DNA from: Oscillospiraceae bacterium
GTDB lineage: Bacteria; Bacillota; Clostridia; Oscillospirales; Ruminococcaceae
Length of the DNA stretch: 64,000 nt
Assembly (NCBI GenBank): GCA_004554485.1
Contig: SFLS01000021.1
Coordinates: 1-64,000, forward strand
Reading direction: 5' to 3'
Shown: positions 17,426 through 25,234 of the stretch, piece by piece
Layout of the letters: each line of letters begins with the position of its first letter
Numbering within the stretch: position 1 is the stretch's first letter
Program-made: the position numbers and the translations under genes
Notes under the pieces: generated by a model
What the model was told of the DNA's origin: nothing
The model's input: only the letters and a program-made list of their open reading frames with translations
The model's database searches: none

Positions 17426-17857
17426 ACATTTATTTCATCATTTGTTCACGCCTCATTCTTTACAGGGAATTTTATATATGCCAAAAAAGAGAAAACAAAG
17501 GGGAAAACGGGCTTTTGTCCCCGACACATACTCCGGGCCCCGGCTGCGTCGATCCCCCGCGTCAGCGTTTGCCGGCCAAGCAGAAAAGGAAGCCATATCC
17601 CGCAATTCTGCCGCAGCCGGTGTGCCGGGATCGGAATCCGACTGTTCCTGCGCGACCGTTGCCCCTTACGCGCTTTCGGGGGATAGCGGTGCCGTCGCCA
17701 TTCTGCTTGAAAAGCCAGTTGGACTTGTTTTTAGTGTCCGCATGGTAGACCGGTATGGCAACCGCCCGCGCATATGTTGAATCAGAAATTGCAATCGGGA
17801 CTTTAACCCCCATAGGATATCCCGTTCGTATTGTCTGTTAACAAGGAGACGCCAATC
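17426..17857. other. 430-bp interval without a supported gene
   Basis: Open frames exist on both strands (for example plus 17478-17780 and minus 17562-17813), but their ribosome sites are poor, products are not recognisable, and two overlapping minus frames compete. Composition is mixed, AT-rich at the left end. The interval could be a decayed gene, a repeat fragment or a long leader of the lipoprotein gene. I cannot decide. Confidence 0.35.
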
Positions 17858-18379
17858 ATGAAGCATCGTATTATCCCTTTTTTATCGGTCCTATTGCTTG
17901 TCAGCCTGCTGCTGGCCGGCTGCGGAAAAGAGCCTGCCGTTACCGGGCTCTCCGATGAGGAATTCCACCAATATTTTGCCGAGGACTACGCCCGGCCGGT
18001 GAGCAATATCACCGAGATCGTGGAGGAAAACGGCGGGCTTTCGCTGAAAACCGATGTCGCTCCCATAGCCGCCATGATGGACGGTACGGTGGTCTATGCC
18101 GCGGATTACGGCTGGAACCATGGCTACGGCAGGCTGGCACTGGTGCAGCAGGAGGACTGCTATCTGCTGTATGCCCACTGCTCCAGGGTAACGGTAAAAA
18201 CCGGCGATACCCTAAAGCAGGGTGATAAGATAGGAGAAGCCAGCAGCACCGGACATACCGATAACAGCGTCCGGTTGGGGGTGTACCACTTCCCGCTGGA
18301 GGAGGTCGCGCTGGTAACGGATGCCGACGGCACGGTGACCGGCTTTACAGTCAATGGCGTAGAGCCCTCGTTGGAATAG
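17858..18379 (+). CDS. lipoprotein with degenerate M23 (LytM-like) domain
   Basis: A 173-residue exported lipoprotein (LLLAGC, Cys at about 22). Residues 60-150 follow the M23 peptidase fold: DGTVVYAADYGW, GYGRLALVQQ, LLYAHCSRVTVKTGDTLKQG, IGEASSTG. The zinc ligands expected before the first strand and in the final HxH motif are missing (the end reads RLGVYHFPL), so I infer a non-catalytic domain, perhaps a regulator or binder at the cell wall. ATG chosen because AAGGAG lies upstream. Monocistronic. Confidence 0.7.
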   Translation: MKHRIIPFLSVLLLVSLLLAGCGKEPAVTGLSDEEFHQYFAEDYARPVSNITEIVEENGGLSLKTDVAPIAAMMDGTVVYAADYGWNHGYGRLALVQQEDCYLLYAHCSRVTVKTGDTLKQGDKIGEASSTGHTDNSVRLGVYHFPLEEVALVTDADGTVTGFTVNGVEPSLE

Positions 18380-18395
18380 AATAACAGCATAATTC

Positions 18396-18431
18396 AAAAC
18401 CCCCGCCCTGAGAAATCGGGGCGGGGGTTTT
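18396..18431. terminator. bidirectional terminator, M23 lipoprotein / PFOR
   Basis: A 16-base arm AAAACCCCCGCCCTGA (18396-18411) pairs nearly perfectly with 18416-18431, giving T-runs on both strands. Confidence 0.85.
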
Positions 18432-18456
18432 CTGTGCAGGGAGCCGGGAGGGGACG

Positions 18457-18541
18457 ACCCGCAGGGCCGGCGGCGCTTTGCGCCACCGTGGGCGGCCTTC
18501 GGCCGCTCAAACCGTCCTGCGGACGGTTTGCCCTGCGGGCC
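18457..18541. repeat. cloverleaf palindromic element, copy 4
   Basis: Outer arms CCCGCAGGGC (18458-18467) and GCCCTGCGGG (18530-18539) enclose hairpins 18468-18488 (loop TTT, one mismatch), 18489-18509 (loop TTC) and 18509-18529 (AAACCGTCC, loop TGC). The last arm is identical to one in copy 3. Lies between the PFOR stop and its terminator, so it is transcribed as part of the PFOR 3' region. Confidence 0.8.
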
Positions 18542-18574
18542 TGACCGGCGCCCTGCAGATGTTTCCGGGGGATG

Positions 18575-21500
18575 TTACTGCTTTTCGGCTTCTGCCTTGC
18601 GGCTTTCGGCCTCGCGCTGCTGCTCATCCGCTTCGGCGGAGGCCAGCTTGCCGCTCAGGGCCTCCCACTGCAGCAGGCGCTCGTAGCGGCCGGCCGCCGC
18701 CACCTCGGCACGGTCAAACAGCCGGTCGGCGCGGTCGGGATAGGTGCGCATCAGGGCGCTGTACCGCACCTCGTTCTTCAGGAACTCCTGATAGTCACCG
18801 GTGGGCGCCTTGCTGTCCATCTGGAAGGGGTTTTTGCCCTCCGCCTTGCGGCGGGGGTCGTACCGGAACAGGTTCCAATAGCCGCAGGCCACCGCCTTTT
18901 TCATTTCAAGATCGGCGTTTACCATACCACCCCGGATCCCATGGTTGATGCAGGGAGAGTAGGCGATGATCAGCGACGGCCCGTTAAAGCTCTCGGCCTC
19001 CCGCATGGCGCGCAGCGTCTGGTTAAAGTCCGCGCCCAGCGCCACCTGCGCCACGTATACGCTGCCGTAGGTCATCATCATATAGGCCAGGTCCTTCTTG
19101 GTGCCCTCCTTTCCGTTGGCGGCAAACTGCGCCACCGCGCCGGTGGGGGTCGCCTTGCTCATCTGCCCGCCGGTATTGGAGTACACCTCGGTATCAAAGA
19201 CCAGCACGTTGACGTCGGCGCCGGTGGAAAGCACGTGGTCCAGCCCGCCAAAGCCGATATCGTAGGCCCAGCCGTCGCCGCCCAGGATCCAGTTGGATTT
19301 TTTGCTGAGGAACTGCTTGTGATGCAGCAGCTGCTGGGCGCGGGGATCCAGACTCTTGGAAAGCACCTCGATGAGGGTATCGGTGGCGGCCAGGTTGGCC
19401 TCGCCGTCCTCCAGCGTGGCCAGATAGCCCTCCAGCGCCTCCTTTTCGTGCGGTGCCTCGATCTCGCCCACCAGCGCCGTGGCCTCGCGGATCAGGCGCT
19501 TTCTCATGGTATCCTGCGCCAGGTACATGCCGTAGCCGTACTCGGCGTTATCCTCAAACAGCGAGTTGGCCCAGGCCGGGCCCTGGCCTTTTTCGTTTTT
19601 GGTATAGGGGATGCCGGGCGCCGAACCGCCCCAGATGGAGGAGCATCCGGTGGCGTTGGCGATATACATCCGCGGGCCGAACAGCTGGGTCAGCAGCTTG
19701 GCGTAAGGGGTCTCGCCGCAGCCCGCGCAGGCGCCGGAGAACTCCAGCATCGGCTGGCGGAACTGGCTGCCCTTTACGGTATCGACGCCGAACTTCTGCA
19801 TCACCGCCGGCTTGGGGGGCAGGTCCCGTCCGTAGTCGAAGTAGGTCTGGCGGGGCTTTTCTCCCTCCAGACGGGCCATGGCCAGCGCCTTCTGGCCCTT
19901 TTTGCCGGGGCAGATGCCCACGCACAGGGTACAGCCGGTGCAGTCCATCACGCTGGCGGTCACGGCAAAGCGGTGTCCGGCCAGGCCGGTCATGGGCAGG
20001 TGGGGCATACCGGCGGGGGCGGTCTCCGCCTCGGCCTCGGTCATCACAACGGGGCGGATGACGGCGTGCGGGCACACCAGCGAGCAGAGGTTGCACTGGA
20101 TGCAGTTTTCCGGCAGCCATGTGGGTACCTCGCGGGCGATGCCCCGCTTTTCGTAGTTGGAGGTGCCCAGCGGCAGGTGGCCGTCCTCCCGGCCCAGGAA
20201 AATGGAAACCGGCAGGTCGTCGCCCTTCTGCAGGTCCGCGGGGATCTGGATGCGGTTGACGTATTCCACCAGCTCGGGGTCGCGGCCGGTGGCGTAGAAG
20301 TGGACAAAATCGCCGCGCTGGCTGGCCCAGTGCGCCGGGATGGGGATCTCGCGGACGTCGGAAAAGCCGCGCTCGATGGCGGCGTGGTTCATTGCCACGA
20401 TATCGTCGCCCTTGGCGCCGTAGGCGCGGGTGGCGGCGTCCTTCATCAGCTGCAGCGCCTGCTCGGCGGGGATGATGCCGGTCAGGCGGAAGAACGCGGC
20501 CTGCAGCACGGTGTTCACCCGGCCGCCCAGGCCCAGCTCCTTGCCGATGGCGTTGGCGTCGATGGTATACAGGTGGATCTTGTTCTTGGCCAGGAAGGAC
20601 TTTCCATCGCCGGTCAGGCGGCGCTCCAGCTCCTCCATGCTCCAGCCGCAGTTCAGCAAAAAGATGCCGCCGGGCTTGATGTCATGGACCATATCGTACT
20701 TGCCGATATAGGCGGGGTTATGGCAGGCCACAAAGTCCGCCTTGCTCACCAGGTAGGTGGATTTGATGGGCTCGCGGCCAAAGCGCAGATGGCTGACCGT
20801 CAGGCCGCCGCTCTTTTTGGAATCGTAGGAAAAATACCCCTGCGCATACAGGTCGGTGTTGTCTCCGATGATCTTGATGGAGTTTTTGTTGGCGCCCACG
20901 GTACCGTCGGAGCCCAGGCCCCAGAATTTGCAGCAGACGGTGGATTCCGGGGTAGTATCGGCAAATTCGGTCTCCAGCAGCGAAAGGTAGGTCACGTCGT
21001 CGGTGATGCCCACGGTAAAGCGGGGCTTTTCGCCGGTTTTGGCGTTGCGGTACACCGCAAAGATCTGGCTGGGGGTCACATCCTTGCTGCCCAGGCCGTA
21101 GCGGCCGGTGTAGACCGGCACCGCTTCAAACCGGCTGCCGCGCAGCGCCGCCACCACATCCAGGTACAGCGGCTCGCCGATGGAGCCCGGCTCCTTGGTG
21201 CGGTCCAGCACGGTGATGGATTTGACCGAATCCGGCAGGGCGCGCAGCAGATGCTCCCGGGAGAAGGGGCGGTACAGCCGCACCTTGATGAGGCCCGCCT
21301 TCTGGCCGTTGGCCCGCTTGTAGTCGATGACCTCCTCGATGGTCTCGCACACCGAGCCCATCGCCACGATGACCTCCTCGGCGTCTGGATCGCCGTAGTA
21401 GTCGAACAGGTGGTAGTTGCTGCCGATCATCGCGTTGATCTTGTTCATATATTCCTCTACCACGCGGGGCAGGGTATCGTAGAACTGGTTGGCGACCTCC

Positions 21501-22186
21501 CGCTCCTGGAAGTAGATGTCGGGGTTCTGGGCGCTGCCACGCAGCACGGGGCGGTTGGGGGAAAGCCCGCGGTAGCGGAAGGTATCCACCGCGGAGCGAT
21601 CCAGCAGCTCCTCCAGCTGGGCGTTGTCCCACACCTCTATCTTCTGGATCTCGTGGGAGGTACGGAAGCCATCGAAGAAATGCAGAAAGGGGATGCGCCG
21701 CTTGATGGATGCCAGGTGAGCGATGGGCGCCAGGTCCATTACCTCCTGCACGCTGCTGGTGCACAGCATGGCAAAGCCGGTCTGCCGGCAGGCATAGATA
21801 TCGCTGTGGTCGCCGAAGATGGAAAGGGCGTGGGTAGCCAGCGCGCGGGCCGAACAGTGGATGACGCAGGGCAGCAGCTCGCCGGCCATTTTATACATAT
21901 TGGGGATCATCAGCAGCAGCCCCTGAGAGGCGGTAAAGGTGGTGGTCAGCGCCCCCGCCGCCAGCGAACCGTGCACCGTACCGGCCACGCCGCCCTCGCT
22001 CTGCATCTCGATGACGCGCACCGGTTCGCCGAACAGGTTCAGCCGGCCGGCCGCCGCCCAGGCGTCGGTCAGCTCCGCCATCACGCTGGAAGGGGTGATG
22101 GGGTAGATGGCCGCCACATCGGTATAGGCGTAGGCCACATGGGCCGCCGCGGTGTTGCCGTCCATCGTCTTCATGTTTCGATTCAT
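18575..22186 (-). CDS. nifJ: pyruvate:ferredoxin (flavodoxin) oxidoreductase
   Basis: Central enzyme of anaerobic pyruvate oxidation: pyruvate + CoA to acetyl-CoA + CO2 with reduction of ferredoxin. The 1203-residue single-chain form contains the pyrimidine-binding domain I (AYTDVAAIYPITPSS), domain III gamma region, two [4Fe-4S] motifs in a ferredoxin-like insert (CIQCNLCSLVCPHAVIRP and CTGCTLCVGICPGKKG), a further cluster cysteine set (CAGCGETPY) and the ThDP site (GDGWAYDIGFGGLDHV). The ATG at 22186 follows GGGAGGTACC. Monocistronic; a long dyad lies 38 bp upstream. Confidence 0.96.
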   Translation of the reverse strand: MNRNMKTMDGNTAAAHVAYAYTDVAAIYPITPSSVMAELTDAWAAAGRLNLFGEPVRVIEMQSEGGVAGTVHGSLAAGALTTTFTASQGLLLMIPNMYKMAGELLPCVIHCSARALATHALSIFGDHSDIYACRQTGFAMLCTSSVQEVMDLAPIAHLASIKRRIPFLHFFDGFRTSHEIQKIEVWDNAQLEELLDRSAVDTFRYRGLSPNRPVLRGSAQNPDIYFQEREVANQFYDTLPRVVEEYMNKINAMIGSNYHLFDYYGDPDAEEVIVAMGSVCETIEEVIDYKRANGQKAGLIKVRLYRPFSREHLLRALPDSVKSITVLDRTKEPGSIGEPLYLDVVAALRGSRFEAVPVYTGRYGLGSKDVTPSQIFAVYRNAKTGEKPRFTVGITDDVTYLSLLETEFADTTPESTVCCKFWGLGSDGTVGANKNSIKIIGDNTDLYAQGYFSYDSKKSGGLTVSHLRFGREPIKSTYLVSKADFVACHNPAYIGKYDMVHDIKPGGIFLLNCGWSMEELERRLTGDGKSFLAKNKIHLYTIDANAIGKELGLGGRVNTVLQAAFFRLTGIIPAEQALQLMKDAATRAYGAKGDDIVAMNHAAIERGFSDVREIPIPAHWASQRGDFVHFYATGRDPELVEYVNRIQIPADLQKGDDLPVSIFLGREDGHLPLGTSNYEKRGIAREVPTWLPENCIQCNLCSLVCPHAVIRPVVMTEAEAETAPAGMPHLPMTGLAGHRFAVTASVMDCTGCTLCVGICPGKKGQKALAMARLEGEKPRQTYFDYGRDLPPKPAVMQKFGVDTVKGSQFRQPMLEFSGACAGCGETPYAKLLTQLFGPRMYIANATGCSSIWGGSAPGIPYTKNEKGQGPAWANSLFEDNAEYGYGMYLAQDTMRKRLIREATALVGEIEAPHEKEALEGYLATLEDGEANLAATDTLIEVLSKSLDPRAQQLLHHKQFLSKKSNWILGGDGWAYDIGFGGLDHVLSTGADVNVLVFDTEVYSNTGGQMSKATPTGAVAQFAANGKEGTKKDLAYMMMTYGSVYVAQVALGADFNQTLRAMREAESFNGPSLIIAYSPCINHGIRGGMVNADLEMKKAVACGYWNLFRYDPRRKAEGKNPFQMDSKAPTGDYQEFLKNEVRYSALMRTYPDRADRLFDRAEVAAAGRYERLLQWEALSGKLASAEADEQQREAESRKAEAEKQ

Positions 22187-22224
22187 CTTGGTACCTCCCG
22201 CAGGCACAGGAAAAATTGTCATTA

Positions 22225-22244
22225 TTATAACGCAAGTGTTATAA
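22225..22244. promoter_or_regulatory. dyad in the PFOR leader, candidate operator
   Basis: TTATAAC (22225-22231) and GTTATAA (22238-22244) form a perfect 7-bp inverted repeat separated by six bases, overlapping the best TATAAT-like hexamer upstream of PFOR. Spacing resembles an operator for a dimeric repressor; it is similar to but not the same as the clostridial Rex site. Confidence 0.45.
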
Positions 22245-22487
22245 TTTTGACGAATTTCCCCTTGTTTTTTGTTGGTTTAATACAATTCTACCACCGGTAC
22301 CGGTCCGGTGTCTACAAAATAGATTTTTAACAAGTTAAAAATTCCCCTGCAAATTTCCGGGTCTTTTGTTATTCTTGCCCCAAATTTTTCCCTCCGGCCG
22401 CTGCAGGGCTGTCCGTTGCTTGCCGTCTGCCGCTATCTTTCCCCGAAAAATGCCGTTCACTCCGCAAAAAAATTTACACTCTTTTTC

Positions 22488-22516
22488 TTGTGGTCGGGGT
22501 TGTTATCGTCTATAAT
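22488..22516 (+). promoter_or_regulatory. promoter of mreBCD-mrdA
   Basis: TTGTGG (22488-22493), 17-bp spacer, TATAAT (22511-22516), 68 bp before the mreB ATG. The interval from 22245 to 22487 is AT-rich and contains no gene. Confidence 0.55.
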
Positions 22517-22583
22517 AACTTTATAGGCCCGTTTCTGGGGCATTTTGCGCAAAAAACACCGGAAAAAGGAGAGTTGATCCGCT

Positions 22584-23600
22584 ATGGCGAGAGATATCGG
22601 CATCGATCTGGGTACTGCCAATACCCTTATTTACATGAAAGGCAAGGGCATCATCCTGCGGGAGCCCAGTGTGGTAGCGGTGGATATCCGCAATGATACC
22701 GTTAAATTTGTCGGCAACGAGGCCAAGGAGGTCATCGGACGCACCCCGGCTTCCATCGTGGCCGTGCGCCCGCTTAAGGACGGCGTCATCGCCGATTTTG
22801 ATATCGCGGCCAGTATGCTGCAGCTCTTTATCCGCAAAACGCTGGGCAGCGTCACCTTTAACCGGCCCCGCATCGTCATCTGCATCCCCAGCGGGGTCAC
22901 AGCGGTGGAGCGCCGCGCCGTGCGCGAGGTCGCCTTTAAGGCCGGCGCCCGCCAGGTCGCCATCGTGGAAGAGCCGATGGCCGCCGCCATCGGGGCCGGA
23001 CTGCCGGTGGCGGAACCCACCGGCTGCATGGTGGTGGATATCGGCGGCGGCACCGCGGAAGTGGCCGTTATCTCAATGGGCTCCATCGTGGCCTCCCGCA
23101 GCGTCCGCACCGCCGGCGATGAATTCGAAAAGGAGATCATCGCCTACGTCAAGCGCAAATACAACGTCCTCATCGGCGACCGTACCGCCGAGGAGATCAA
23201 GCTGGCCATCGGCTCCGCCGCCCCCTACGAGGGCGAAGAGCCCTACTCGGTAATGGGCCGCAACCTGGTGGACGGCTTCCCCAAGGAGGTCACCCTGACC
23301 CCTGCCGAGATCCGCGAAGCGCTCAGCGAGCAGGTGGGCGTCATTATCGACGCCATCCTGACCACCCTGGAGCGCACTCCCCCGGAGCTTTCCGCCGATA
23401 TCCTGGAAACCGGCATTACGCTGGCGGGCGGCGGCGCGCTGCTGCACGGGCTGGACCGCCTGGTGGCCCAGCAGACCGGCATGCCTGTCTTTATTGCGGA
23501 AGAACCGCTGGACTGCGTGGCCCGGGGCACCGGCGCCATTCTGGAATCGCCGGAGACCTACTCCCGCACCCTGTTTTTCGATAACCGCCCCACCCGGTAA
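22584..23600 (+). CDS. mreB: rod shape-determining protein MreB
   Basis: Bacterial actin that organises lateral wall synthesis. The 338-residue protein has the actin-fold motifs IDLGTANTLIY (phosphate 1), VVDIGGGTAEVAVIS (phosphate 2), and the adenosine motif near GITLAGGGALLHGLD. AAAAAGGAGAG precedes the ATG. First gene of mreB-mreC-mreD-mrdA, with 32-bp and 21-bp gaps to the next two genes. Confidence 0.96.
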   Translation: MARDIGIDLGTANTLIYMKGKGIILREPSVVAVDIRNDTVKFVGNEAKEVIGRTPASIVAVRPLKDGVIADFDIAASMLQLFIRKTLGSVTFNRPRIVICIPSGVTAVERRAVREVAFKAGARQVAIVEEPMAAAIGAGLPVAEPTGCMVVDIGGGTAEVAVISMGSIVASRSVRTAGDEFEKEIIAYVKRKYNVLIGDRTAEEIKLAIGSAAPYEGEEPYSVMGRNLVDGFPKEVTLTPAEIREALSEQVGVIIDAILTTLERTPPELSADILETGITLAGGGALLHGLDRLVAQQTGMPVFIAEEPLDCVARGTGAILESPETYSRTLFFDNRPTR

Positions 23601-23632
23601 CCGGCCGCCAACCATAAGAGGGAAGATACAGC

Positions 23633-24508
23633 ATGAAAGATTTTTTTCGCAGTAAGACCTTTAAAGTCATCGCCGTGCTGCTGGCTGCGGTGCTGGCCTT
23701 CTTTCTGCGTGCGGTATACACGGGCGAGCTGATGCCCACCCTTTCCCATCTCGGCGGCGCCGTGGCCACCCCGGTGGGGGAATTCTTCGCCGGCATCGGC
23801 CGGTCGCTGGAGGATTTCTTCCAGCCCATCTTACACGGACGGGAGCTGCAGAAGCAGAACGAGGAGCTGCAGGCGCTGGTCAATGAGCTGACCCGCCGCC
23901 AGGTGGATTACGACGAGCTGAAAAACCAGAACGACCTGTACCGCCAGTTCTTCAGCATCAGCGACAGCAACGCCGATTACACGCTGGAGCCTGCCACCGT
24001 CATCGCGCGGGTGGCGGATGATCCCTCCGGCTCCTTTATCATCAACATCGGCCAGGCGCAGGGCATCTGCTCCGGGATGCCGGTCATCACTGAGGATGGC
24101 CTGGTGGGCATCGTAGGCCGGGTCAGCGAGCAGTACTGCCGCGTCCTGACTCTCATGGACCCCACGGTCAACGTCGGCGTTCTGGACAGCGCCACGCTGG
24201 ATACCGGCATCCTGACCGGTGACGTGAGTCTGGCCGCCGATAGCGCCGCCCGTATGGACTACCTGCGACTGCAAAGCGAGGCCGCCTCCGGCGACCTGAT
24301 CATCACCAGCGGCTACGGCGGCATGATCCCGCAGGGGCTGACCGTCGGCTACCTTTCGGAAACCGCGCTGGCCGCGACCGGCCTGACGCTGGAAGGGCAT
24401 GTCAGGCTTTCCGCCCTGCCGGAAAACGCCCGCCAGGTCTTTGTTATCACCGCTTACACCGTCAGCCGGGCCCCGGCGGAGGACCCCCCCGCCGGCGACG
24501 CTCCCTGA
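23633..24508 (+). CDS. mreC: rod shape-determining protein MreC
   Basis: Bitopic membrane scaffold linking MreB to peptidoglycan synthases. The 291-residue product has a short cytoplasmic start, one membrane helix (about 11-30), a coiled coil near 65-100 (LQKQNEELQALVNELTRR) and the beta-barrel MreC domain with the VGIVGRVSEQYCRVLTLMDP segment. The C-terminus is Pro/Ala-rich. Second gene of the operon. Confidence 0.93.
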   Translation: MKDFFRSKTFKVIAVLLAAVLAFFLRAVYTGELMPTLSHLGGAVATPVGEFFAGIGRSLEDFFQPILHGRELQKQNEELQALVNELTRRQVDYDELKNQNDLYRQFFSISDSNADYTLEPATVIARVADDPSGSFIINIGQAQGICSGMPVITEDGLVGIVGRVSEQYCRVLTLMDPTVNVGVLDSATLDTGILTGDVSLAADSAARMDYLRLQSEAASGDLIITSGYGGMIPQGLTVGYLSETALAATGLTLEGHVRLSALPENARQVFVITAYTVSRAPAEDPPAGDAP

Positions 24509-24529
24509 TCCCGCCAAAGGAGGCGCAGC

Positions 24530-25054
24530 GTGCAGCTTTATCGTTGGTATATCCTCAAATACGGCGCCTACGCCCTGATGGCGGTGCTGCTGTTCCATCT
24601 GCAGTCCGTTCCCGGCCTGCTGGAGATCGGCGGGGTGCGTCCGCTGCCGCTGGCGGCGCTGGCCATGCTGGTCTCGCTGCTGGAGCGGGAGCTGCCCGGC
24701 GTGCTGTTTTCTGTCTTCTGCGGCTATCTGTGCGACCTGTATTCGGTGGCGCCGATGGGCTTTTATATGCTTACCCTTACGCTGTTCGGCCTGTTGGCCT
24801 GCCTTATCATCCGCAATTACCTGCAGCCCAGCCTGCCCATTATCTTGACAGCGGTGCTTATCATCGCCTTTTTGTGCCGGCTGCTGCTGTTTTTCTTCCG
24901 CTACACCCTGGCGGGGGTGCCCCACGCAGGCAGTCTGCTGCTGCGCTACGACCTGCCCCACGCCGTCTATTCGGCGCTGTTTGTAATCCCGCTTTATTTC
25001 CCGGTCCGGGCGCTGCACCGCATGGCGGAGACCCGTACGGCCACCCGTCTGTAA
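24530..25054 (+). CDS. mreD: rod shape-determining protein MreD
   Basis: Polytopic membrane partner of MreC. The 174-residue product starts with GTG (GGAGG upstream) and contains five or six hydrophobic segments, with the motif FCGYLCDLYSVAPMGFY near 63-79 that is typical of MreD. Third gene of the operon. A palindromic element separates it from mrdA. Confidence 0.88.
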   Translation: MQLYRWYILKYGAYALMAVLLFHLQSVPGLLEIGGVRPLPLAALAMLVSLLERELPGVLFSVFCGYLCDLYSVAPMGFYMLTLTLFGLLACLIIRNYLQPSLPIILTAVLIIAFLCRLLLFFFRYTLAGVPHAGSLLLRYDLPHAVYSALFVIPLYFPVRALHRMAETRTATRL

Positions 25055-25093
25055 CGCTGCCCCTCGCCGGCTTTCTGCCAAAACGCAGCTTTC

Positions 25094-25174
25094 GGCCCGC
25101 AGGGCGCTCCGGCGCAGCCGGAGCCGGCGTGCTCCGCACGCCGCGGCCGCCCGGGACGGCCGGCCCTGCGGGCC
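25094..25174. repeat. cloverleaf palindromic element, copy 5, inside an operon
   Basis: Outer arms GGCCCGCAGGGC (25094-25105) and GGCCCTGCGGGCC (25162-25174) flank hairpins 25106-25124 (GCTCCGGC, loop GCA), 25125-25143 (CGGCGTGC, loop TCC) and a weaker third stem around 25144-25161. It fills the 180-bp gap between mreD and mrdA, on the same transcript. Confidence 0.82.
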
Positions 25175-25234
25175 GCTTTCTCCCTGCCGCCCGGCGGCGC
25201 GCCCGTCATCCTACCCGAAAGGAGCTGAACGCCC

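Noticed and set aside
18572..22330. Open frame of about 1250 codons on plus across the PFOR gene
   Set aside because: Antisense shadow of a clear PFOR with all cluster cysteines; the same reasoning applies to the long plus frames over typA and gyrB and the minus frames over glnN, hisS and aspS.
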